DNA from: Rhodococcus sp. Leaf278
Lineage (GTDB): Bacteria > Actinomycetota > Actinomycetes > Mycobacteriales > Mycobacteriaceae
Assembly (NCBI RefSeq): GCF_001426085.1
Contig: NZ_LMRR01000016.1
Span: 1-57,359 of the forward strand
Direction: 5' to 3'
DNA: 57,359 nucleotides
Positions 8,624-16,718 of this stretch are shown here, one piece after another. The translations under genes were made by a program, and so were the position numbers. The first letter of the stretch is position 1, and each line of letters starts with the position of its first letter. Under the pieces are notes generated by a model, which saw only the letters and a list, made by a program, of their open reading frames with translations, did no database searches and was not told the origin of the DNA.

Positions 8624-9313
8624 TCAGGTATTCACCCAGTCGAAGGTGTCGCCGACAGGTACGCGTCTTGTGCGGAACCCGTTGGCTGGGTGTTCAGTGT
8701 CGGGGTATCCGAAAGATATGCCGCACAAAACCATCCGGTCCTCGGGTAGTTGGAAGTAGTCTCGAATGAACTTCGAGTGTGCTGCCAGTGCGGCTTGAGG
8801 TATCGCGCCGAGTCCGACGCTCTGTGCGGCGAGCAGAAACGTTTGAACGTACAGGCCGCAGTCGACTGCACCGTAAATCCCGAGCTCGGAATTCGTCGTC
8901 ACAATTGCCGTATGCGGCGCACCGAAGAACTCGAAGTTTCGCGCAGCTTGCGCGGCCGACGCGTGTCGATCACCCTTCGCAACGCCCACGCTGTCATAAA
9001 GCTGCAGTCCACATTCTCGTCGCCGGTCTCGATAGGTACCGGAATACCCTTCAGGAAAGCGAAAATCCGGCGTGATCGTCGCCGTGGAGGCGTGCTCCAC
9101 CAACGCTTCGCGAAATCGGGTTGTTCCGGCACCTTCTGTCACCAGCAACTGCCACGGCTGGGTGTTGCACCAGGACGGCGACAGCCGTGCCAAGGCGAGG
9201 ACCTGTTCGATCGTCCGGCGCGGAACTGGGTCCTCCAGGTACCCACGGCAACTCCACCGGCCCTGCAATATCCTGGTGAGGGCATCGAACTCCGATGATT
9301 GCGTGGAATTCAC
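8624..9313 (-). CDS. Nitroreductase-family FMN oxidoreductase
   Basis: The product (about 229 residues) shows the nitroreductase fold: RWSCRGYLEDPVP with the N-terminal Arg-Ser FMN contact, LARLSPSWCNTQPWQ, and the C-terminal glycine segment AAQSVGLGAIPQAALAAHS. These enzymes reduce nitro groups, quinones or enones with NAD(P)H and may also supply reduced flavin. GTG at 9313 is preferred because GGAGG lies 6 bases upstream; ATG at 9331 would overlap that site. It ends a three-gene minus-strand set with the CoA ligase and a Baeyer-Villiger monooxygenase. An enone reductase or flavin reductase role is possible but unproven. Confidence 0.82.
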   Translation of the reverse strand: MNSTQSSEFDALTRILQGRWSCRGYLEDPVPRRTIEQVLALARLSPSWCNTQPWQLLVTEGAGTTRFREALVEHASTATITPDFRFPEGYSGTYRDRRRECGLQLYDSVGVAKGDRHASAAQAARNFEFFGAPHTAIVTTNSELGIYGAVDCGLYVQTFLLAAQSVGLGAIPQAALAAHSKFIRDYFQLPEDRMVLCGISFGYPDTEHPANGFRTRRVPVGDTFDWVNT

Positions 9314-9345
9314 TGCAGCCTCCTTCTTCATCAGCGCAATCTGGG

Positions 9346-11013
9346 CTACCGAGCGGATCGTCGAGCAGTTCGGCTCACCGCAAGGCCTGACTCGTGCAGG
9401 TCGATGACCGTAGCGTCGGCAACGCTACGGTTCAGCGTGTGCTTGGTAACTCTTCCGCTGGCGTTCCGAGGTAGCGAAGCGATGATCTCGATGAATCGCG
9501 GAGTTGCGTAGTACGGCAGTTCGATGTTGACGAACTCGGCGAACTCTTCGATCTCGAAGGAGGCATCGTCGTGTACGACTATGTCCGCCTTGATGCAATC
9601 GTCGACCTCTGTATCGATGCGGACTCCGAACACTGCGACCTCCCGGACTGCCGGATGTTTCGCAATGGCCTGCTCCACCTGGAATGCGGAGACGTTCTCT
9701 CCCCTTCTTCGCATGGAATCGTTTGCGCGCCCAGCGAACTGCAGGTTGCCGGTGACGTCGTACCTTGCCAGGTCTCCGGTTCGGTGCCATAGGTCGCGCC
9801 ACGCCTCGAGGGTCGCCTCAGGCTGCCGCCAGTATCCACCGAACATCACTCCGGACCGGTTGGGCCGCACTATCATCTCGCCGACCTCCCCCTGCGACAC
9901 GTCGTTTCCGGCGTCGTCGACCAGTCTGAGTTCGACGTGATCGAGGGGCCTGCCCATCGAATTGCGATCTGCAGGAGGAAAATCCGGTTGAACCATTGCT
10001 ACCGGGTTGAACTCCGTCTGTCCGTATCCGCCGCCGATGACGCGGACCCCGAACCTGTTCTCGAACTCTTCCTTCGCCTCATGCGGTGCGGCTCCGCTCC
10101 AGAAGAATCGGAGAGGATGGTTCTTGTCATCGTCGCGTGGTGGCTGCCCTAGAAGGGCGAGCGTGGTGAATCCGAGCCCGTGGAACGCGGTCACGTCGAA
10201 TTCACGTACACGGTCCCAAAATTTGGAGGCACTGAAGCGGGGTACCACCAGTACGGCCGCTCCGGCGTTGAGTCCGGTTGTCAGAACGTGTATTCCGCTG
10301 ACGTGGTACAGCGGTGCCGAGGACATGTACACGTCGTCGGCGCGTAGCCCGGACCACGGCCCGAAAACCTCGCCCTGATGCAACAGGTACCGCTGACTCA
10401 GAAGGCATCCTTTGGGTAAGCCAGTGGTGCCGGACGTGTAGACGATCTGAGCCGGGTCGTTCGGGCCGGCGACGTCGAGCTCACGCAAGGGAGGACCCGA
10501 GTTCAACGAGTCCCACAAAACTACGTCGAACGGAAGGCCATCGGTGGAAACAGGCTCCGTATCATCGAGCACCACAACGGTTCTCAGGTCTGGCAGGTCG
10601 AGCTCGAGCGCGACGATCATGGCCAGACCGTCGGCGTCGACCACCACTACGCTCGGCGCGGAATCGACCAGTTGGTGACGGAGCGAGTCGCCCTTCAAGT
10701 ATTCGTTCAGAACTACGTTGATCGCCCCGACTCGGTACCCGGCGAGTACGTTCAGGAGCACTTCGTGTCGATACGCGCTGAGGTAGACGATCCGTTCGCC
10801 CGCGGACACGCCGATTCGGCGGAGGCCTGTGGCCAGCACCGCGGTCGCCGTGTCGAGGCCGTCATAGGTGAATGTGCTGTCGTCGATCCGAACAGCGATG
10901 TGGCCCAACCGCTCACGCCCCCACGTGTCGAGAGCGTGCGCGAAGTTGGCGAACCGCTGGGGGCGGCGGGTGGCGACCTCATCGGTCCGGGCCGCAAGAT
11001 CAGGATTGCTCAC
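9346..11013 (-). CDS. Acyl-CoA synthetase (AMP-forming ligase)
   Basis: This 555-residue ANL-superfamily enzyme has the P-loop YTSGTTGLPKG (about residues 191-201), the substrate/ATP segment GGGYGQTE, the WHRTGDLARYD hinge motif and a C-terminal GRVTKHTL lysine. It activates a carboxylic acid to its CoA thioester through an acyl-AMP. The sequence is closest in style to carnitine/crotonobetaine-CoA ligases and FadD17/FadD19-type enzymes rather than long-chain ligases (family impression). It is co-directional with the nitroreductase 33 bp downstream and the monooxygenase upstream, so it probably activates the acid released after Baeyer-Villiger cleavage. Confidence 0.9.
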   Translation of the reverse strand: MSNPDLAARTDEVATRRPQRFANFAHALDTWGRERLGHIAVRIDDSTFTYDGLDTATAVLATGLRRIGVSAGERIVYLSAYRHEVLLNVLAGYRVGAINVVLNEYLKGDSLRHQLVDSAPSVVVVDADGLAMIVALELDLPDLRTVVVLDDTEPVSTDGLPFDVVLWDSLNSGPPLRELDVAGPNDPAQIVYTSGTTGLPKGCLLSQRYLLHQGEVFGPWSGLRADDVYMSSAPLYHVSGIHVLTTGLNAGAAVLVVPRFSASKFWDRVREFDVTAFHGLGFTTLALLGQPPRDDDKNHPLRFFWSGAAPHEAKEEFENRFGVRVIGGGYGQTEFNPVAMVQPDFPPADRNSMGRPLDHVELRLVDDAGNDVSQGEVGEMIVRPNRSGVMFGGYWRQPEATLEAWRDLWHRTGDLARYDVTGNLQFAGRANDSMRRRGENVSAFQVEQAIAKHPAVREVAVFGVRIDTEVDDCIKADIVVHDDASFEIEEFAEFVNIELPYYATPRFIEIIASLPRNASGRVTKHTLNRSVADATVIDLHESGLAVSRTARRSAR

Positions 11014-11068
11014 GAGGTCCGTACTCCTGGTTCAGTCGAGGCGGTGAAGTGGGTGTGTGTCCGAGCAC

Positions 11069-12940
11069 TCATGAGATTGCGTCGAGACCGGCCATCGAGC
11101 CGTCTTCGCGCCATTGCTTCAGAAGGTCGAAGAACTTGAGAGGTCCGTCTCCGTACCCGCCGGAGAACAGACCGTTGGCGTCACCCGGCTTACCTTCGTT
11201 GTTGAAGTAGCCGGGGGTGCATTCCTCGTAGAACGCCTGGTTGGATTTCGACGAACGAATGATCTCGTCTCGCCACTGCTTCTCGGCCAGAGGAGACGCC
11301 TCCAGCGGTCCCAGACCGGCCTGCTTCTGCGCCGAGTAGATGTAGGCGATGTGCTTCGACTGCTCGCTGACCGTGTGCATGTAGTTGACCGATGTGCCGG
11401 TCTGAATCCGGCCCATGAAGTAGCAGTTCGGGAAGCCGGCGGAATGCAAACCGTGGAAGGTGCTGAAGCCGTCCTGCCATTTCTCGCTGAGCCGGACACC
11501 GTCGCGGCCGACCACGTCGTACCCGTTCCTGCTGGTGTACTGAGTTCCGACCTCGAAACCCGTGGCGAAGATGAGGCAATCGAGTTCGATGGTCCGTCCG
11601 TCGGCCACGACGGCACCCTTCTCCATTCGCTCTATGCCTTGTCCATGTGTGTCTACGAGGCTGACATTGGGTCGATTGAACGTGTCGAGGTACTCGTCGT
11701 GGAATCCGGGGCGCTTGCACAGCAACCGGTACCAGGGCTTGAGCGAGTCCGCGGTGCGGCGGTCCGTGACGGTCTCGTCGATTCGATCTCGAATCTCGTC
11801 CATTTTCTTGAAGTCGAGCAGCTCGAGAATTTCTTCTTTTTCGGCCGAAGTCAGCCGTCGGCCGAGCTTTTCTGCGACCGGGCGCACTGCTCGACCTGTC
11901 AAGCGTTCGTAGATCGATGTCCAGCCGTCCGCGACCAGGTCCGTCGAGACCTTGTTGCCGCTGACGATAGTGATGAAGTTTTCCATTCGCTGTTGCTGCC
12001 ACCCGGGCTCCAGCGAGTCCGCCCATTCCGGATCGGTCGGACGATTCGCGCGTACATCGACCGTGGATGGTGTCCGCTGGATGACGAAGAGCTCCTTGGC
12101 GGATTCGGCGAGCTTGGGAACGGCTTGGAGCGAGGTCGCTCCGGTCCCGACGATGCCGACCTTCTTGTCGGCAAGGCCGCTCATCGACCCCGTTTCGTCG
12201 CCACCGGTGTAGTCGAAGTCCCACCGGCTGGTGTGGAAGACCCGTCCCTCGAAATTCTCGATCCCCGGGATTCGCGGAAACTTCGGCTTACTCAGCGGTC
12301 CGCTGGCGATGACGATGCTCGTCGCAGAGAAATCATCGCCTCGGTTGGTCCGCACGTGCCATACCTCGCGCGCGGAATCCCATTCGACTCCCTCCACTCG
12401 CGTGTGGAAGGACGCCTTCTCGTACAGCTTGAAGTGAGTGCCGATTCGTTTTGCATGAGCCCGGATCTCCGGGCCCTTTGCGTACTTCAAAGTCGGGATG
12501 TAGCCGACCTCGTCGAGAAGCGGAAGGTAGATATACGATTCGATGTCGCACATGGCCCCGGGGTACCGATTCCAGTACCAGGCACCGCCGAAATCTCCAC
12601 CCTCATCGAGGATTCGGATGTCTGTACAACCTTGCTCCCGCAATCGGGCGCCGGCCAGTAGGCCGCCGAATCCACCGCCGATCACGAGGACTTCGACATT
12701 CTCGATGATCGGCTCGCGAGGTTCCACCTCCATGAACGGATCGTCGGCGAAGCCGTCGTACTTGTCGACCGCACCTTGGTATTGCGCCACTCCGTCGACT
12801 CTGATGCGCTTGTCGCGTTCACGACGATAGATTTCTCGGTATTCGTCCGGAGACATGCGGAGGTCCGCGACGATGGCAGCTCGGATCTCCTCGAAGTCCG
12901 ATGTCGTCGGTTCTGCGGTTGTCGAATGCGTGCTCGTCAT
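11069..12940 (-). CDS. Baeyer-Villiger monooxygenase with N-terminal extension
   Basis: The 623-residue protein has an N-terminal extension of about 80 residues before the FAD motif LVIGGGFGGLLAGARL. The Baeyer-Villiger fingerprint FEGRVFHTSRWDF is at about 228-240 and a second nucleotide motif (VGIVGTGATSLQ) follows. The length and extension match the cyclododecanone / cyclopentadecanone / steroid monooxygenase branch of class B flavoproteins. It would lead the operon with the CoA ligase and nitroreductase. The 344-bp gap to the divergent racemase gene holds a perfect TetR-type palindrome at 13113. Substrate inferred only as a ketone, probably cyclic or branched. Confidence 0.92.
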   Translation of the reverse strand: MTSTHSTTAEPTTSDFEEIRAAIVADLRMSPDEYREIYRRERDKRIRVDGVAQYQGAVDKYDGFADDPFMEVEPREPIIENVEVLVIGGGFGGLLAGARLREQGCTDIRILDEGGDFGGAWYWNRYPGAMCDIESYIYLPLLDEVGYIPTLKYAKGPEIRAHAKRIGTHFKLYEKASFHTRVEGVEWDSAREVWHVRTNRGDDFSATSIVIASGPLSKPKFPRIPGIENFEGRVFHTSRWDFDYTGGDETGSMSGLADKKVGIVGTGATSLQAVPKLAESAKELFVIQRTPSTVDVRANRPTDPEWADSLEPGWQQQRMENFITIVSGNKVSTDLVADGWTSIYERLTGRAVRPVAEKLGRRLTSAEKEEILELLDFKKMDEIRDRIDETVTDRRTADSLKPWYRLLCKRPGFHDEYLDTFNRPNVSLVDTHGQGIERMEKGAVVADGRTIELDCLIFATGFEVGTQYTSRNGYDVVGRDGVRLSEKWQDGFSTFHGLHSAGFPNCYFMGRIQTGTSVNYMHTVSEQSKHIAYIYSAQKQAGLGPLEASPLAEKQWRDEIIRSSKSNQAFYEECTPGYFNNEGKPGDANGLFSGGYGDGPLKFFDLLKQWREDGSMAGLDAIS

Positions 12941-13112
12941 GTTTCGCTTTCCTCTGGTCGAGTTTCGTATCGCCCGTCGAGTTCACGGCCCGCTTGCGTC
13001 CGACCTTGCGCACCGACACGGGGGCCGGTCGGGATCGGTTCGAGAAGTGGGGCCGGAGGTAGGAGCAGTCGAGGCTCAGGGTGAATCGAAGTCAAGGTAG
13101 TGCCTTGACTAT

Positions 13113-13127
13113 CTAAACAATGTTTAG
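13113..13127. promoter_or_regulatory. Candidate TetR operator, perfect palindrome
   Basis: CTAAACAATGTTTAG (7+1+7, perfect arms) lies in the promoter region between the divergent monooxygenase (start 12940) and racemase (start 13285). A similar site is at 16480-16494. Apart from this element and a nearby CAAGGTAGTGCCTTG inverted repeat (13093-13107), nothing else was recognised in the 12941-13284 gap. The convergent TetR gene at 14469-15146 is the likely partner. Confidence 0.6.
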
Positions 13128-13284
13128 TTGACTGCTACTCGTACCGTACGGGCAAGCCCAAGGCCCGTCAACCCCCAAGGTCGCTGAGCGTGAATCGTGT
13201 TGTGCCAATCGGTAAGTAGGCATCGCACGGCAGTCTCGGTGCTTCGACTTTTGGTCGATGTAGACGAACGGCGAGGAAATAGCA

Positions 13285-14472
13285 ATGAATTCGACTGACC
13301 AGACACCAGGCCCACTGGACGGGTTGCGGGTCTTGGAATTGGCTGGCATCGGACCCGTTCCCTTCGCCGGAATGTTGCTGGCAGACATGGGGGCGGACGT
13401 CATCCGCCTCGATCGTGTCGGTCGAGGAGCGCACCCGGCGGATGTCGACGAGCTGCGGCATACGAGTATCAACCTCCGCGGAAAGCGTTCTCTCAGCGTC
13501 GATGTCACCAAGCCCGATGGCCGCGACATCGTTCTTCGGATGATCGAGACCTGCGACGTCGTACTCGAAGGCATGCGACCCGGAGTGGCCGAGCGGTTGG
13601 GACTCGGTCCTGACGACTGCATGTCGCTGCGGCCCGAGCTCGTCTACGGTCGGATGACGGGGTGGGGACAAACTGGGCCGTATGCGCAGGTACCAGGCCA
13701 CGACATCAACTACCTCGCGTTGTCCGGTGTGCTCGAGGGCATCGGACGTCCGGATTCCCCCCCGACACCGCCCCTCGCGCTGGTCGGCGATTTCGGTGGC
13801 GGTGCCATGTTCTTGCTCTTCGGCGTGATGGCGGCTCTGCACGAGGTGGCACGGTCCGGGTCGGGCCAGGTTGTCGATGCGGCCATGACCGAGGGGGCCG
13901 CGTTGCTGAACACGATGAACTACAGCATGACTGCCGCGGGAGCCGGCACCATGAAGAGGGGGGAGCATTTCTTGTCGGGGGCGGCTCCACATTACGACGC
14001 ATACCGATGCTCGGACGGGCACTGGATCACTGTCGCTGCGAACGAACCGCAGTTCTACCGCGAGCTGCGTGACGCCCTCGGGCTCGACGGTGAAGCGTGG
14101 GAAGATCAGCACGATCGGTCCCTATGGACCTGGCGCAAGACGCAACTCGGGACGATTTTCGCACGTGCGACCCGCGACGAGTGGTGCGCGCGGCTGGAGG
14201 GGCGCGATATCTGTTTCTCGCCGGTGCTCGACATGTTCGAAGCGGAGAATCACCCACAGAGCCTGGATCGGAAGAGCTTCCTCAGGCGCGATGGCGTGCT
14301 TCAGCCGGCACCGGCACCGCACCTGAGCCGAACGCCGGGACGCGTCAGCACCAGTCCTCCGCGAATCGGCCAACACACATCGGAGCTTCTCACCGATCTC
14401 GGCGTGAGCGTAGATCTTCAGCGACAGTGGGAATCCGAAGGCGTGATCGGATCGCGCGTCGTCGAGCGCTAA
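13285..14472 (+). CDS. Alpha-methylacyl-CoA racemase (CaiB/BaiF family)
   Basis: The 395-residue protein matches alpha-methylacyl-CoA racemases: GWGQTGPYAQVPGHDINY with the catalytic His139, VGDFGGGAMFL with Asp169, and AANEPQF with Glu254. These three fall at a constant offset of 13 from His126, Asp156 and Glu241 as numbered for the mycobacterial enzyme. The family inverts the 2-methyl centre of branched acyl-CoA so that stereospecific dehydrogenases can act, as in sterol side-chain and pristanate breakdown. Its presence implies a 2-methyl-branched intermediate in this pathway. Its 3' end overlaps the convergent TetR gene by 4 bp. Confidence 0.9.
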   Translation: MNSTDQTPGPLDGLRVLELAGIGPVPFAGMLLADMGADVIRLDRVGRGAHPADVDELRHTSINLRGKRSLSVDVTKPDGRDIVLRMIETCDVVLEGMRPGVAERLGLGPDDCMSLRPELVYGRMTGWGQTGPYAQVPGHDINYLALSGVLEGIGRPDSPPTPPLALVGDFGGGAMFLLFGVMAALHEVARSGSGQVVDAAMTEGAALLNTMNYSMTAAGAGTMKRGEHFLSGAAPHYDAYRCSDGHWITVAANEPQFYRELRDALGLDGEAWEDQHDRSLWTWRKTQLGTIFARATRDEWCARLEGRDICFSPVLDMFEAENHPQSLDRKSFLRRDGVLQPAPAPHLSRTPGRVSTSPPRIGQHTSELLTDLGVSVDLQRQWESEGVIGSRVVER

Positions 14473-15146
14473 GACGCTTCCTCGGCTGCTGACTGCTCGC
14501 CCGACGTCGGTTCCTTGGCTGCCAGTGCCTCGAAACCGGCAATCAGGGCTCGAACCGTCAGATCCAACGACTCTTCTGCCGTCCATGTGTCCGCTTCGAT
14601 CGCACGGCGAAGAGCCGGGTATTCGTCGGGAACGTCACCGTATTTGCTGTTGTCCCAGTCCGGCCCGATGAGCGCCGATGCGAGTCCCAGCATCTCTCCG
14701 GCTCGCATGATCGCGAGCTGCAGTTTTTCCGGGACCCCGCCGGCCGCCATCGACGACAGCGAGTGTTCGAACTTCGCGTACGAATAGCCTTGCCACAGTC
14801 GAGAAGCGAGAATCGGTGCGGCACGGGGGTGTTCGAGCAGCGTTCGCCGGTACTGATGAGTGCCGGCGACGAACGTGTTCTGCCAGCCGTCCTGTTGTTT
14901 CGGGATCCGTTGCTTGCGAAGCAGGTGCATGGTCAGCTCCGCAAGAATCTCTTCTTTGTTCGCGAAGTGGTGGTAGAGCGAGGCTGCAGTGACGTCGAGC
15001 GCCTTGGCGATCTTCCTCAGATTCAGGCCCTCGGGGCCGTCCTCGTCGACGATCACCAGTGCGGCTTCTACGATCGATGCTCGGGTGATCAACGAGGACT
15101 TGGGGCGCCCCAGTCCGCGTTGCCCACTGCCTGTGTCCTTCTGCAT
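14469..15146 (-). CDS. TetR-family transcriptional regulator
   Basis: This 225-residue regulator has a canonical helix-turn-helix (RASIVEAALVIVDEDGPEGL, LRKIAKALDVTAASLYHHFA) and a TetR_C-like ligand domain with LYHHFANKEEILAEL. It lies convergent with the racemase gene and upstream of the alcohol dehydrogenase gene on the same strand. The two CTAAAC-type palindromes at 13113 and 16480 flank this block, making it the best candidate to control racemase, monooxygenase operon and alcohol dehydrogenase. This assignment is inferred from position. Confidence 0.88.
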   Translation of the reverse strand: MQKDTGSGQRGLGRPKSSLITRASIVEAALVIVDEDGPEGLNLRKIAKALDVTAASLYHHFANKEEILAELTMHLLRKQRIPKQQDGWQNTFVAGTHQYRRTLLEHPRAAPILASRLWQGYSYAKFEHSLSSMAAGGVPEKLQLAIMRAGEMLGLASALIGPDWDNSKYGDVPDEYPALRRAIEADTWTAEESLDLTVRALIAGFEALAAKEPTSGEQSAAEEAS

Positions 15147-15260
15147 CGCGCTCCTCGTCAGTCACCGGGGTCCGGTCGTTGGGCGAACACTGTCAGTCGT
15201 CGCTTTCAGTATCCCTCGACAAGCTCCGACGGGTGACTCGCTACCCCGCGAAGCCTTCGG

Positions 15261-16367
15261 TCACGAGGTGAAGTCCGGGGTGACGACAACGTTGATCGCG
15301 TTCTCCCCGGCGACCTCACCCTTGAGAACGTCGAGGGCGTTTCCGAGTCGATCGAACCCGAACACATGGGTGCGAAGCTTCGACATAACTCCTGGATTGG
15401 ATGCGACGAGATCGAGCGCAAGGCGATACGAGCGGTCGGTACTGCCGGGTACGGCTTTGAGAGTTCCTCGCTTGTAAAGGAATTGGTCGATCGGGAACCC
15501 GTCCAACGTCCGGAGCTTGACTCCGATCACCATGATCGTTCCTCCCCGTCGCAGTGCAGCCACCGAGTCGTTGATCGGTGAAACCGCGTGGGGTGTGGTG
15601 TCGAGGATGACGTCGAAACCCTCTCCGTCGGACAGTTCCAGACTGCGCGCAACGAAGTCTTCCGTCTCGACGTCGATGACTGCGTCGGCCCCCAGTTCCA
15701 GTGCGACGTCCAGTTTGAACCGATCCTTGGTGAGGCCCGTGACGACAACTTTGCCCGCACCCGCCTGACGGGCAGCCAGCACAGCGCCCAAACCGCGTTG
15801 GCCAGGCCCGAGCACGAGAAGTCTGTCGCCGACTCGAAGGCCGCCCTGGGCGATCGCCCATTCGAAGCCGCCTGCGATGGGCTGCCACAAGGTTGCGTCG
15901 AGCGCGTCGACGGAAGGCGGGACCTTGTACAGAATTCCGTTTCGCGGAACGAACGCGTGCGTCGAGTATCCGCCCCACAAACTCGGTGAGACCGACGTGG
16001 GCACCATTCCATAGCGCAACCGTTCGACATGGCCAGTGCAGCCGGAGAGGTCGCCGATCAAACAGGAACGGCAGATGCCGCATGAGACGAACGGATTCAC
16101 GCACACCCGATCGCCGACCTCGAGGCCCTGGCGGTTGATGGACTTCGGTCCCATATCCTGTATGACACCGGCGATTTCGTGGCCGAGGATCCGCGGGCGA
16201 TCATCCCAGTCTCGGTCCAACCCCTCGTAGGCCTCGACGTCGGATGCGCAGAGCCCGTTCGCTTCGACACGGACGAGGACGTCACCTTCGCCGAGCGTGG
16301 GGAGGGTGAACTCCTCGAACTCGAATTTTCCCGGCCCGTGTTGAACGAGAGCGGTCGCTCTTTCCAT
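15261..16367 (-). CDS. Zinc-dependent medium-chain alcohol dehydrogenase
   Basis: The 368-residue MDR enzyme keeps the catalytic zinc ligands Cys40 (NGLCASD) and His63-Glu64 (GHE) and the four structural-zinc cysteines Cys96, Cys99, Cys102 and Cys110. The nucleotide motif appears as VLGPGQRGLGAVLAARQAG. It should oxidise a secondary or primary alcohol with NAD(P)+, plausibly producing the ketone used by a Baeyer-Villiger enzyme here. It diverges from hyuA; its promoter region holds a CCAAACAAGGTTTAG element. Confidence 0.9.
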   Translation of the reverse strand: MERATALVQHGPGKFEFEEFTLPTLGEGDVLVRVEANGLCASDVEAYEGLDRDWDDRPRILGHEIAGVIQDMGPKSINRQGLEVGDRVCVNPFVSCGICRSCLIGDLSGCTGHVERLRYGMVPTSVSPSLWGGYSTHAFVPRNGILYKVPPSVDALDATLWQPIAGGFEWAIAQGGLRVGDRLLVLGPGQRGLGAVLAARQAGAGKVVVTGLTKDRFKLDVALELGADAVIDVETEDFVARSLELSDGEGFDVILDTTPHAVSPINDSVAALRRGGTIMVIGVKLRTLDGFPIDQFLYKRGTLKAVPGSTDRSYRLALDLVASNPGVMSKLRTHVFGFDRLGNALDVLKGEVAGENAINVVVTPDFTS

Positions 16368-16479
16368 CTGCAGTCACCTTTCGTCGAGTAAACCTTGCCG
16401 AGAGGTCGTCTCTCGCGGGTCGTGCGCAGGTCGTGCGCAGGTCGTTCTCGGAGAGGGCGAGGTGTCGTCACTGCGTTAA

Positions 16480-16494
16480 CCAAACAAGGTTTAG
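16480..16494. promoter_or_regulatory. Second CTAAAC-type operator
   Basis: CCAAACAAGGTTTAG differs at three positions from the perfect palindrome at 13113-13127 and sits 113 bp upstream of the alcohol dehydrogenase start (16367). Just before it is an 11-bp tandem duplication (GTCGTGCGCAG at 16419-16429 and 16430-16440). The 16368-16718 gap holds this site and the different operator at 16594; nothing else was recognised. Confidence 0.5.
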
Positions 16495-16593
16495 TTAGGT
16501 ATATCCCACACTCGCTGAAGCGGTCAACCATGCTCGTGCTGCTACTCACCTCGGATCTCGAGTGTGACCTACGTCTAGCTTTCAGATCACTAT

Positions 16594-16609
16594 TCGACTA
16601 CTATGTCGA
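16594..16609. promoter_or_regulatory. TCGACW-N4-TGTCGR site upstream of hyuA-like gene
   Basis: TCGACTACTATGTCGA belongs to a family of sites also found at 23786, 26153, 33761, 33798, 35950, 40742 and 42765. It lies 110 bp upstream of the HyuA-like gene. One arm has T in place of A. Confidence 0.6.
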
Positions 16610-16718
16610 GTAAGCGCAAGACGGTGGACCGGGTCGATCCATGCCGTCCACGCTGGCTCTATCAACCGCGCAGGTTCGCGTCGGAGTTCAGCAGTAACCG
16701 ATACTTAGGGAGAGTTTG

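Noticed and set aside
11114..12661. 515-codon open frame opposite the second Baeyer-Villiger gene
   Set aside because: Antisense shadow; the minus strand encodes a clear full-length family member.
16419..16440. 11-bp tandem duplication upstream of the alcohol dehydrogenase
   Set aside because: Only two units with no symmetry; it looks like a simple duplication, not a regulatory array or CRISPR.
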